From Bacillota bacterium (lineage in GTDB: Bacteria; Bacillota; Clostridia; Christensenellales; Aristaeellaceae): DNA of 64,000 bases. The notes below the pieces were generated by a model. That model was given only the letters and a program-made list of their open reading frames with translations. It did not search any database and was not told the DNA's origin. The translations under genes were made by a program, and so were the position numbers. The stretch covers positions 186,001-250,000 of the forward strand of contig JAEZIN010000028.1 of assembly GCA_023436585.1 (NCBI GenBank), read 5' to 3'. Of the stretch, positions 1-8,558 are shown in pieces; within the stretch, counting starts at the first letter, position 1; each line of letters begins with the position of its first letter.

Positions 1-1042
1 TACCGTTGATCGCGGTGATAATGCTTGTTAACCCTTCCTGATAAAAAGCCTGCGCTCCATCGCCCATCCCGCCAACAACAGCGATCACGGGTATCCCCTT
101 CACAGCACAGCGTTTTGCAATTCCCGCAGGGGCTTTCCCAAACAGTACAGATTGCGCATCCAGCTTTCCTTCACCAGTGATGACAAGATCGCAGCCGTTC
201 AATAGTTCGTCAAAATGCATTGCTTCCAGTACCGCGTCAATCCCTTTTCGCATGTGTGCTTTCAAAACACCGCCAAGCGCCGCTCCAAGCCCACCGGCAG
301 CGCCCGCTCCTGGAAATTGGGATATACTATACCCAAGCGTTCTTTCCAGTATACCGGCATAATGAACCATGCCCCCTTCCAACTCACCGAACAAAGCATC
401 TGTTACGCCTTTTTGCGGGCCGTATATCGCGGTGGCCCCATTGGGGCCGTACAATGGATTTGTCACATCACAAATCACAGTCATATCGGTTGTATGAAGT
501 CGGGGATGAAGATTAGAAAAATCTGCTCTTTGGACTTTGTATAAATCTTGGCCGCGCCCGTACAGCAAGTTTTCATTTTTATCAAAAAAGCGGGCCCCCA
601 ATGCCGCCAGCATTCCCATGCCCCCGTCATTTGTTGCACTGCCGCCAATGCCGATGACGATGTGCTTGACCCCCCTGTCAAGCGCATGCATTATCATTTC
701 GCCTGTTCCTCTGGTAGAAGCCCCCAGTGGGTCCAGCTTCCCGCGCATCAGTGGCAAACCGGACGCCTGTGCCATTTCCAATACCGCCGTCTGTCCATCG
801 TCAATCATGCCATATGCAGCTTCAACCAAATTGCCGTCCGGCCCTGTCACATGAACTGTTTTCACATGGCCACCGTTAGCGAATACCAGGGCTTCAACGG
901 TTCCTTCGCCGCCGTCAGCCACAGGAGCCAATACTGTTTGGACCTGCGGGAAATGGCGCTTGCATACATCATCCATAATCTTTGTCATTTCAACTGCTGA
1001 AAGCGACCCTTTGAAGGAGTCCGGTGCAAAAATAAATTTCAT
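1..1042 (-). CDS. glxK: Glycerate kinase, C-terminus cut off by window edge
   Basis: Phosphorylates D-glycerate with ATP in the cytoplasm, passing it to lower glycolysis. The translated frame starts MKFIFAPDSFKGS, and the APDSFKGS signature (residues 6-13) is the hallmark of the GlxK/GarK glycerate kinase family. Further glycine-rich stretches (GIGGSATNDGGMGM, FPGAGAAGGLG) also fit. About 347 codons are visible and the family is usually 370-380 residues, so roughly 30 residues are missing at the left edge. The ATG follows an AGAAGGGTAAGG ribosome site. It lies downstream of and in the same direction as the two FAD oxidoreductases, with a 210-bp gap that contains a hairpin, so it may be co-transcribed or separately expressed. 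It is the logical end-point of the glyoxylate carboligase and hydroxypyruvate reductase steps encoded at 10.2-14.7 kb. Confidence 0.93.
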   Translation of the reverse strand, partial: MKFIFAPDSFKGSLSAVEMTKIMDDVCKRHFPQVQTVLAPVADGGEGTVEALVFANGGHVKTVHVTGPDGNLVEAAYGMIDDGQTAVLEMAQASGLPLMRGKLDPLGASTRGTGEMIMHALDRGVKHIVIGIGGSATNDGGMGMLAALGARFFDKNENLLYGRGQDLYKVQRADFSNLHPRLHTTDMTVICDVTNPLYGPNGATAIYGPQKGVTDALFGELEGGMVHYAGILERTLGYSISQFPGAGAAGGLGAALGGVLKAHMRKGIDAVLEAMHFDELLNGCDLVITGEGKLDAQSVLFGKAPAGIAKRCAVKGIPVIAVVGGMGDGAQAFYQEGLTSIITAING

Positions 1043-1167
1043 ATACCTTACCCTTCTGTTTGTGCGCTATGAAAACCTTGGTCTTGTTGATTTGGTTTAG
1101 CGATTCATCGAAATCCACTGGATCAAAATTGCTCCTATGCTTGTGCAAAGGAAAGAAAATCAGAAGC

Positions 1168-1206
1168 ATCGATGCTGTTTGAAGCGCACCTCCAAGCAGC
1201 ATCGAT
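1168..1206 (-). terminator. Possible weak terminator after the FAD oxidoreductase pair
   Basis: A perfect 10-bp stem (1168-1177 with 1197-1206) with a 19-nt loop lies between the stop of the oxidoreductase gene and the glycerate kinase. Reading the minus strand, only a short interrupted T run follows, so termination may be partial. The rest of the gap holds no convincing promoter. Confidence 0.35.
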
Positions 1207-1252
1207 TTAAGCAATATAGCATATTCTTTCAGGCTGTCAGGATGCGTAAAAA

Positions 1253-2647
1253 TTACTTTTCAGATACAATCAGCGGTTCATCCTCAAACCATACATTGTC
1301 ACTTTCAAGCACACTGCGCAGTGCGGTGTACTTCAGTTCCCGCATATCCTGATACCCAGCCGCAGCCATCATTGCCGCCGCGGTACCCGCTGCCTGACCC
1401 TGTGCCATGCAGGAAACGGTATTTCGGGTGGACATGTGTGCATCATGGTCTGAAGTAATCATCATGCCGATGGCATACAGGTTGGAGCAGCCAGACACAT
1501 GGATCGCCCGCAAGGGTATGCCGTAAGTGCTTCCATTCTTGATTTGATACCTGGGCGCCTCATCATGAAAGCCATAGGCGAATATATCATCCCGAAAATG
1601 CGTGCCGTCAATGATCTCCTGGTTGGTCAGATCATAATCGCAGCGTATGCAGCGTGCCCTGCGGATGGTGATGGTTGGGGCTGTACGGGTGATAAATGCG
1701 TTTTGACTGTTGGGGATAACCTGTTTGAGCAGCTTAAGCGCCTCTGATTGCCGCCGGCGAAGTTCGTATTCCGCTTGCGAAAGTGCGTCCCGGTTTGTTG
1801 GGCAGGCGGGCATATGGAAATTGAGCTTGATGAACATGAAATACCGGTCGTGAATCGTTGTGGTGACGGTATGCATCCCCAGTTCCTTCACCTTCCGGTA
1901 AAAGGCAGGGTCCAGCTTTTCCCAGTTCCCATCCACGCGGATCAGTTTGTTCTCGACGCCGTCCCTTTTCCCAAGCGCGTATTCTTTCAGTGCCCCGTTT
2001 TTGACAAGATAGGCATAATACTCATCGATGTCGATGCCGGCAATGCCCATGCTGTTGGCCACCATGTAATCATTGGGCTGTGTAAACTGAGCCCCGGCCC
2101 TGGCGCACAGGTCACCAAAGCCCGTAGCGTCAATCACCGCTTTGGCAAACAGTGCTTCGCATCCCTCATGGGATTCAGTGATGACGGCAGTAATCCGGCC
2201 GTCCTTTGTTACAGCATCCACCACCATGGTGTTTAGAAGCACATCCACATTGGCCTCGCGCAACATCTCAAGGGCAATCAGCTTGTATACTTCCACATCC
2301 ACGCAGAGGGTGTCTGAATCATAGCCATAGTTGAGCAATGTCTCATTATGGCCGGATGCGCCGCCAGCCCTTGTCAGCCGATCGATAAACTCCTCCGGCA
2401 GACCCCGGATCACCTTTTTTTTCTTTGCTTCGGGGAAAGCTTTCCACAAGTTGAAAAAGCTGTGCAGCCCGCAGCCGCCCTCGGCAGCGATGCCGCCTAC
2501 ATAACCCTTGTGCTCCACCACGGCAGTTTTGGCTCCATGGCGGGCGGCGGCAATGGCAGCAAACACGCCTGCGGTACCCGCCCCGCAGACCACCACATCA
2601 TAATGCCGGGCATTGACCCTGGATTCAGGCCTTACATAAAAGTCCAT
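1253..2647 (-). CDS. FAD-dependent oxidoreductase, sugar-operon type (copy 1)
   Basis: Predicted cytoplasmic flavoprotein of the FAD_oxidored (Pfam PF12831) type, 464 residues. The N-terminal Rossmann fold shows GAGTAG (Gly22, Gly24, Gly27) and an acidic end of the second strand at Glu45. The C-terminal FAD-contact block (STRNTVSCMAQGQAAGTAAA) is almost identical to that of its upstream neighbour. The substrate is unknown. Members of this family often sit beside sugar ABC transporters, but their reactions are largely unassigned. It is the last gene of the 9.9-1.25 kb operon, 21 bp after copy 2. The two copies are clearly diverged duplicates rather than a recent duplication. A role in oxidising the imported sugar or sugar acid is inference from context. 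Confidence 0.85.
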   Translation of the reverse strand: MDFYVRPESRVNARHYDVVVCGAGTAGVFAAIAAARHGAKTAVVEHKGYVGGIAAEGGCGLHSFFNLWKAFPEAKKKKVIRGLPEEFIDRLTRAGGASGHNETLLNYGYDSDTLCVDVEVYKLIALEMLREANVDVLLNTMVVDAVTKDGRITAVITESHEGCEALFAKAVIDATGFGDLCARAGAQFTQPNDYMVANSMGIAGIDIDEYYAYLVKNGALKEYALGKRDGVENKLIRVDGNWEKLDPAFYRKVKELGMHTVTTTIHDRYFMFIKLNFHMPACPTNRDALSQAEYELRRRQSEALKLLKQVIPNSQNAFITRTAPTITIRRARCIRCDYDLTNQEIIDGTHFRDDIFAYGFHDEAPRYQIKNGSTYGIPLRAIHVSGCSNLYAIGMMITSDHDAHMSTRNTVSCMAQGQAAGTAAAMMAAAGYQDMRELKYTALRSVLESDNVWFEDEPLIVSEK

Positions 2648-2668
2648 TGGCTTCCTCCCGATGCGGTA

Positions 2669-4045
2669 TTAATCGCCAAGATACACGCCGTGGTCCCGAA
2701 GGGTTGCCCGCAAAAGCTGCACATCAAGGTCTCTGGGCGTACAATCCCTTGCGGCGCACAGCGCCGCTGCGGTACCCACTGCCTCCCCCTGCGCCATGCA
2801 GGAAACGGTGTTGCGGGTGGACATGTGCGCTTCCCACTCGCCGGTAATCAGGCGTCCCGCCACCAGCAGGCCGTCGATCGTCACGGGCAGCAGCGCGCGG
2901 TAGGGAATGCCGTAACAACCGGCGTCCTTGATCATGATCCGTGGAGCGCAGTCATGGAACCCGTACAAGAAAACCTCGTCCTCAAAACGCGCCCCGTTCA
3001 CTATTTCATCCAGCGAAAGGTCATGCTCGCACTTGATCACACGCGTATAGCGAACGCCCAAGCCGTAGGATGTCCAGTAGACATAAGCGTTTTCAAAGCC
3101 CGGGATATAGCGCTTCAGCATCCGTGACAGTTCCATAATTTGGTGCCGAAGCTCAATCTCGGCCTTGGTGCATTCCTCGGTGTTGGTGGCGTCCACGTTC
3201 CTTTTGTTCGCCGTATTGATATAGTTGTAGTTGTTGGCATGATATGAAAAACCCAACGGGCCCCACATCCCGCTTTTTTCCATGAATTCCGTGAACCGCG
3301 GGTCTTTCTTCAGGTCAAACCCCAAACGGATGACATCGTCGTCCCCATCTTTTTCCCCGCGGATCAACTGCGTGACAAGGCCTTGTTCCTCAAGGTACTT
3401 CACCAGCCGCTTCATGTCCACATTCATCATTCCGAAGGGAAAGCCCACAGAAGTGGTACCGTGCTTTTTGATGAACTCCGCTTCAGCCAGCGCCGCCACA
3501 TCCCCGTCGCCTGTTGTATCGATCACCACTTTTGCCTTGATGGCTTCGCGCCCTGATTTGCTCTCAATGATGACGCCTTCCACCGTGTTCCCCTGCTTCA
3601 TCACACCGGCGACCATGGTGTGCAGCAGTATCTTTACGCCGGCTTCTTCCAGCATTTTCAGCGCTATATCCTTGAAGGCCTCCCAGTCCACCAGCGTGAT
3701 CACGGAATCATAGTTGCCGCCCTTTTCCTGCTCCAGGTGGCCATAGGATGCCTTCTGCTCCACCAGCCTGTCGATCACTTCCTGAGGCAAGCCTTTGACA
3801 AGGTGCTGCTTTTTTGCCCCGGGAAATGCTTTGTACAGGTTGAAAAAGCTATGCAGGGGACCGGCTCCGCTAATCATGGTGCCGCCGATGTACCCGTTCC
3901 TATCCACGAGCATGGTGTTGGCTCCTGTCCTGGCAGACGCCAGCGCGGCAATAAAGCCCGCCGTTCCGCCGCCGCAAACCACCACATCGCATGTGTACTT
4001 TACCGGTGTCTGCAGTTTCTCTTCATAAAAGGCTAATTGGTTCAT
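2669..4045 (-). CDS. FAD-dependent oxidoreductase, sugar-operon type (copy 2)
   Basis: A 458-residue flavoprotein paralogous to copy 1. The dinucleotide-binding motif GGGTAG covers residues 25-30, with an acid (Asp) ending the following strand. An RNGYIGGTMISG segment after it matches the EHKGYVGGIAAEG segment of copy 1. The C-terminal block STRNTVSCMAQGEAVGTAAA is shared. The start is supported by a GGAGG site just upstream. It lies 15 bp after the GH67-like gene in the same operon. Two neighbouring homologous flavoproteins could act as a heteromer or as successive enzymes; the sequence does not decide which. Substrate unknown. Confidence 0.85.
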   Translation of the reverse strand: MNQLAFYEEKLQTPVKYTCDVVVCGGGTAGFIAALASARTGANTMLVDRNGYIGGTMISGAGPLHSFFNLYKAFPGAKKQHLVKGLPQEVIDRLVEQKASYGHLEQEKGGNYDSVITLVDWEAFKDIALKMLEEAGVKILLHTMVAGVMKQGNTVEGVIIESKSGREAIKAKVVIDTTGDGDVAALAEAEFIKKHGTTSVGFPFGMMNVDMKRLVKYLEEQGLVTQLIRGEKDGDDDVIRLGFDLKKDPRFTEFMEKSGMWGPLGFSYHANNYNYINTANKRNVDATNTEECTKAEIELRHQIMELSRMLKRYIPGFENAYVYWTSYGLGVRYTRVIKCEHDLSLDEIVNGARFEDEVFLYGFHDCAPRIMIKDAGCYGIPYRALLPVTIDGLLVAGRLITGEWEAHMSTRNTVSCMAQGEAVGTAAALCAARDCTPRDLDVQLLRATLRDHGVYLGD

Positions 4046-4060
4046 AGGGCGACAACCTCC

Positions 4061-6628
4061 TCAAAACGTTTGTATCACAGCATAAGGATAGGGATATCGG
4101 GGGTTATACAAGCCTGGATACAGGCAGCAGGCCTGGCCCGGCTGCTGCAATGTGACATAGGCCATCAGGTCCCATGAGGTGGACACCTCCGCCGCCGGAA
4201 TCTCCGCGTAAAAAGCGTCCCCAGCCCATTGCATCTGTACCGTTCTAAACTCGCCTGCCAACTGATTCACCGTGCGGTAATGGAGTACGGGTACATCCGT
4301 ACATTGCTGCAATCCAACCGCAGAGGCCCTGATGCGTATGGGCTTTCCGGCCTGAACCTTTGCAGGAAAATCCGCCTCGATCTCACAGGCCCTCAGGTCA
4401 TTGTTATCATCGGCCAAGCCGGCATCATCGCTGTCCGGCAGGTTGTTGATGAGGAGCAGGTGCTTGACGCTCTTAAGATCCTTCTTGAGCTCAACCGTCA
4501 GGTCACCCCACGTACCCCTGCGGGTGGTGGAGCCGGCGGAGCTGAAATCCAGGTCATGGTAGTACTCCCGCCTGCCCAGGTCCGACAGCGCATTCCAACT
4601 GCCGATAGCCTGGATCAAGCGGCGGTGGCATTCCGTAAGATAAGAAGTATACCCTGTTTCATGATAGCAAGCCAAGGCATAAGCAGAGAGAATCTTGTGC
4701 GCGTGATACATGCCAAGATACGATACCATTTCCATGTCCAGGCAAGCGGCTCTCATCTCTGCCTGCTGGAAGCTTTCTTCTCTCAGCCGCCTTACCATCC
4801 CCATCGTTTCATCTGCCAGCTCATTCAGCCAGGCGGCGTATTGCAGCGGTGTATACTTGCCCTGCGCCTTGCCATTGGCAAACACATCATGGGCGTACTC
4901 ATCAATGCCATAAAACAGGCCATGGTCGCTGGGTTCTGTGGAGCCGTAGGTAATAGCTTTATAAAAGTCGTAGGCGGCAATTTTGTTCAGATTGTTTTCC
5001 GCAAACAGCGCCCAGCCCGTATTCAGCTCGGTCCAGTACCTAAGCGAAGGGTGAACAGGCATATGAACAGTGGTAATCAGGGGAACGATTCTGCTGGATA
5101 CTGCCAGCGCTTTTCCAAGCAAAGCTCCCTGCTTATTACCAAAGCGGCTCTCAAATTCCGATTCCCATACCTCGGCATCCGTAGCGGAGTTGTACCCCAA
5201 CCTGCCATACAGGGTGTACCATAGCCAGAATCGCTCATCCTCCCACTTAGCCTTGTTCAGCGAATCATCCTTGAATACCTTCCAAGCTGTCCGATGGGAA
5301 AGTTCATGCCCGTACTTGAGAGAAAGCGGTGAATTTACTTGATACCCCGTAGCCCCGGAAAGGGAGCAGCTCTTGGAAAAACGGCGGGCATACTCCGCGT
5401 CGCCCCACAAGAACAGGTTGGTGGAGCCGTAGTTCCACAGCCGGAAGATGACATCGTACTTTTTGGGCTTTTCAAGCATATCCGCGTACGAATACCGCCT
5501 GGAATGGTTGTAGTTGTTTAGCTGTGCCAATTCCTCCGAACGCATGATGGACAGGTGATAGGGCAAAGCCGCGTGCTCACACCAGTACTTGGTGGGTACC
5601 TCCACATCCAGCCCCAGCGCCTGGGCATGATCCACCATGGATTCCGTCAGGCCCTTCGCCCGAAGATCCAGCATGAACCGCTTTCCCGTCCGCCTTCCGG
5701 CCTCTGCCACTGCGTCTGCGCAGTGGTTCCAAAACGCCTCGGCCGATACCTGGGTGCCGACACCAGATTCATGGTTGACCCGGAATTGCACGATGTCGAT
5801 GCCCGGTACAGCCTCAAGAAGCGCCACTATCCCATCATGGCAGTATTCGCTTAGTTCCGTTTCCGACTCCGGCAGATTCTGCACCAGGGATTCCTGCGCC
5901 GTCGTCCAGGGACGCTGCTGCCAGGTGGCCAGCACAAACTTCATGCCGTACGCATGGCATGCATCCGCTATTCTGCGAAGGGCGGCAAGGTTATCCTCCC
6001 TGGATGTTTTCACACGGTCCGTCAATAAAACCGCCTCATACCCCTTCACGGAAAGGAAGAAGGGATACGGTGGCGACATATATGCCGTGTCAAAACCCAG
6101 GATCAGGCAAAACCTGTTGAACCTGGCGCGGGCCAGGCGCTGGAAGTAGTACTCAATAAATTCCGCAGACAAAAACCACTCGTTGTCCAGCTGCCCCAGC
6201 AGATAACGGTCCATGCAGCGCACCTGGTTCTCAGGGCTTTCGGTGTATTCCGCGGCATGTATCAGCGCATCCGCACCGTACAGCCTTACTTTCCGGGCCA
6301 TTTCCATCAGCAGGTACATCAGGCCTGTGTCATCGGCACCGGCTAGCAAAAGCAGCTCCGTTGCCCTGGCCTTCAGCCTGAATACGCCCAGGCTTTCCGG
6401 TGCTGCGGGCAATTGCCTTTGGCCGCCTTCCAGCAGCACCTTCACTTGATAATCCGCCGCTGTGCCGATCACGACTGTCCATTCCCCGGCGGTTGTGTTT
6501 TGCGGGATTGCCGGAACAAAATGAAAGCAAATCCCGTGATCGGATAACGCGCTTGTCAGTTCTTCCATCCCATTTTGGATCACCTTGGAAGGGCTTGGAT
6601 TGCACAGCTTCACATTAAATATATCCAT
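4061..6628 (-). CDS. Large GH67-like protein of unknown activity
   Basis: An 855-residue protein I cannot assign to a characterised family. Residues about 1-130 look like the alpha/beta domain that precedes the catalytic barrel in GH67 and GH20 enzymes (a VVIGT segment). The middle third reads as a TIM barrel with alternating hydrophobic strands and W/Y-rich loops, as in glycosidases. The C-terminal portion is helical and then beta-rich. No signal peptide is seen, so the enzyme should act on imported oligosaccharides. I chose ATG 6628 (MDIFNV...) with GAAGGCGGG upstream. A TTG at 6673, overlapping the permease stop as TTGA, would add 15 residues and cannot be excluded. Its position between the permeases and the FAD oxidoreductases argues for glycoside cleavage before oxidation. 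Confidence 0.65.
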   Translation of the reverse strand: MDIFNVKLCNPSPSKVIQNGMEELTSALSDHGICFHFVPAIPQNTTAGEWTVVIGTAADYQVKVLLEGGQRQLPAAPESLGVFRLKARATELLLLAGADDTGLMYLLMEMARKVRLYGADALIHAAEYTESPENQVRCMDRYLLGQLDNEWFLSAEFIEYYFQRLARARFNRFCLILGFDTAYMSPPYPFFLSVKGYEAVLLTDRVKTSREDNLAALRRIADACHAYGMKFVLATWQQRPWTTAQESLVQNLPESETELSEYCHDGIVALLEAVPGIDIVQFRVNHESGVGTQVSAEAFWNHCADAVAEAGRRTGKRFMLDLRAKGLTESMVDHAQALGLDVEVPTKYWCEHAALPYHLSIMRSEELAQLNNYNHSRRYSYADMLEKPKKYDVIFRLWNYGSTNLFLWGDAEYARRFSKSCSLSGATGYQVNSPLSLKYGHELSHRTAWKVFKDDSLNKAKWEDERFWLWYTLYGRLGYNSATDAEVWESEFESRFGNKQGALLGKALAVSSRIVPLITTVHMPVHPSLRYWTELNTGWALFAENNLNKIAAYDFYKAITYGSTEPSDHGLFYGIDEYAHDVFANGKAQGKYTPLQYAAWLNELADETMGMVRRLREESFQQAEMRAACLDMEMVSYLGMYHAHKILSAYALACYHETGYTSYLTECHRRLIQAIGSWNALSDLGRREYYHDLDFSSAGSTTRRGTWGDLTVELKKDLKSVKHLLLINNLPDSDDAGLADDNNDLRACEIEADFPAKVQAGKPIRIRASAVGLQQCTDVPVLHYRTVNQLAGEFRTVQMQWAGDAFYAEIPAAEVSTSWDLMAYVTLQQPGQACCLYPGLYNPRYPYPYAVIQTF

Positions 6629-6669
6629 GACAAATGCACCCGCCTTCTGTCCATTCATTCGCCTTCGTA

Positions 6670-7506
6670 TCAATCCTTTAAGCCGGCGGCCGCTATGCCC
6701 GCCACAAACTGTTTTTGAAATGTCAAGAAAACCGCGAATATGGGGAGCAGTGAGCAGACGGAGGCCGCCAGGATCGCGCCATAGCTGGACGAATTCTCGT
6801 CTCTGAAAAAGTTGAGCCCCAGGGGAATGGTAGCCAGCTCCTTGCTCCTGATATACACCAAAGGTGCCTCATACTCATTCCAGGAGGATACAAACTGGAA
6901 AATGATCAGTGCACTGATAGCAGATGTGGAAAGCGGGAGTACAATCTTTCTAAATACGGTAAAGTGCCCGGCACCGTCGATCTTGGCTGCCGCACTCAGC
7001 TCATCGGGTATTGACAGAAAGAACTGGCGCAGCATAAAAGTACCGAAGGCAGTAAACATGCCTGGCAGTATCAGCGCTGCATGGGTATTGTACAGCCCCA
7101 TAAGCTTGTATAATACGAACCTGGGTATCAGCATCATCTGTGCCGGGAAGGCGAGCGTGGAAAGATAGATCAAAAAGATGATCTCCCTGCCCTTGAACTT
7201 GATCTTGGAAAAAGCATACGCTGCCAGTGCGCTGGTCACAACCTCACCGAATACGCTGAACAGCGTGACCTTTGCGGAGTTTAAGAAAAACACACTGAAA
7301 GGAACATCGGAGTTCCACACCCTGTCATAGTTCGCCCAGGTGATCTGCTCGGGAATCCATTTGATGGGGAAACAAAAAATCTGATTATCCGGCTTGAAGG
7401 AAGAGGACATCATCCATAAAAAAGGCAGAATCATGGTAATGGACAACGCTGCCATCAATATGGTCAGCAGAATCTTGATCAGGCGCTTTTTGCTTTTATT
7501 GCGCAT
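6670..7506 (-). CDS. Carbohydrate ABC transporter permease (MalG type)
   Basis: Inner-membrane subunit of a CUT1-type sugar importer, 278 residues with about six hydrophobic segments. The EAA loop that contacts the ATPase is visible at residues 172-191 (AAAKIDGAG...FRKIVLP). It follows its partner permease by 16 bp and overlaps a possible TTG start of the next gene. The operon supplies a binding protein and both permeases, but no ATPase gene is present in the window. Confidence 0.93.
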   Translation of the reverse strand: MRNKSKKRLIKILLTILMAALSITMILPFLWMMSSSFKPDNQIFCFPIKWIPEQITWANYDRVWNSDVPFSVFFLNSAKVTLFSVFGEVVTSALAAYAFSKIKFKGREIIFLIYLSTLAFPAQMMLIPRFVLYKLMGLYNTHAALILPGMFTAFGTFMLRQFFLSIPDELSAAAKIDGAGHFTVFRKIVLPLSTSAISALIIFQFVSSWNEYEAPLVYIRSKELATIPLGLNFFRDENSSSYGAILAASVCSLLPIFAVFLTFQKQFVAGIAAAGLKD

Positions 7507-7522
7507 AAGTGTTCTATCCCCC

Positions 7523-8440
7523 TCACTTTTTGGCCCGGGCCACCATCAGCCGCAACGCCGAGAAAACGAACACCAGGAAGAACAGGACCCAGGACATTGC
7601 GCTTGCATAGCCGATGTTGTTGTTCATGAAAGCGGTGCGGTAGATGTAATAGACCAGTACGGAGGACGAGTTTCCCGGCCCGCCCTGGGTCATTACCTGC
7701 ACGGGAGTGAACACCTGAAAGGAACTGATGAATGAGATCATGGTCAAAAAGAACATGGTGTTGGACAGTGACGGGATCGTAATAAACCGAAACTTTTGTA
7801 CGCCGTTCGCGCCGTCTATATCGGCCGCTTCATACAGGCTGTCCGGTATGCCCTGCAATCCTGCAAGAATGATAATGATATTATAGCCGATTCGCTGCCA
7901 TACGCCGACAATTATAATGGAAAAAAGTGATGTCCAGGAGGAGTTCAGCCACTTGGGCGGGTTGGCTATCCCCAGTGAAGTTAGAAATTGATTGATCGGT
8001 CCATAGGAGGGCAGAAACAATATCATCCATACCACTGAAACCGCCACCATGGATGATATGTTTGGCAGGTAAAACGCCAGCCTTAATATACCCTTGCCGA
8101 ACACATGGCTGTTGAGGATCACGCCAAGGATCAGCGCGAGGAAGATGACGATAGGCACCAGTACGATACCATAGATCACGGTGTTGACAAACGATTTCAT
8201 GAACACGGGATCGCTGGCCAGCTTGGCATAGTTGTCAAAGCCCACGAATTTCAGGTTTTTGATACTGGAGGCAAAGTTCCACTTTGAAAAGCTGAGCCCT
8301 GCCGCGATCAGGAGAGGTATCAATTTGAACAGCACATACCCTATGAAATTAAGGCCGATAAACGCCCACCCCGCCAAATTTTCCCTGGTGGACAGCCGCA
8401 GTTCTTTGGGAGCGGCGGGCAGCTTTTCCAACACATTCAA
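7523..8440 (-). CDS. Carbohydrate ABC transporter permease (MalF type)
   Basis: A 305-residue membrane protein forming the importer channel with the MalG-type partner. The EAA loop is at residues 204-224 (EAADIDGAN...FRFITIP). Translation starts at a TTG at 8440, chosen because AAGGAGAGG lies seven bases upstream and no in-frame ATG is close. A strong hairpin (8486-8524) separates it from the more highly needed binding-protein gene. Confidence 0.92.
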   Translation of the reverse strand: MNVLEKLPAAPKELRLSTRENLAGWAFIGLNFIGYVLFKLIPLLIAAGLSFSKWNFASSIKNLKFVGFDNYAKLASDPVFMKSFVNTVIYGIVLVPIVIFLALILGVILNSHVFGKGILRLAFYLPNISSMVAVSVVWMILFLPSYGPINQFLTSLGIANPPKWLNSSWTSLFSIIIVGVWQRIGYNIIIILAGLQGIPDSLYEAADIDGANGVQKFRFITIPSLSNTMFFLTMISFISSFQVFTPVQVMTQGGPGNSSSVLVYYIYRTAFMNNNIGYASAMSWVLFFLVFVFSALRLMVARAKK

Positions 8441-8485
8441 GCCGGATCCTCTCCTTACCCTTACAGGATGAAAAAGGCTTTACTA

Positions 8486-8524
8486 ATCCAAACCGAAAGA
8501 GGTTTCCGCTCTTTCGGTTTGGAT
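8486..8524 (-). terminator. Binding-protein/permease intergenic hairpin
   Basis: A perfect 16-bp inverted repeat (8486-8501 with 8509-8524) with a 7-nt loop. On the minus strand it is followed only after ten bases by five T residues (8471-8475), so it probably acts as a partial terminator or as a 3' stabiliser of the binding-protein message rather than a full stop. Comparable hairpins occur at the same place in three other importer operons here. Confidence 0.7.
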
Positions 8525-8558
8525 CTCATGGCCTTTATTAAATAGGATTAGTCGATGA

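Noticed and set aside
990..1214. Small minus-strand protein between the FAD oxidoreductase and glycerate kinase
   Set aside because: It runs into the glycerate kinase start in another frame and lacks a convincing start site.
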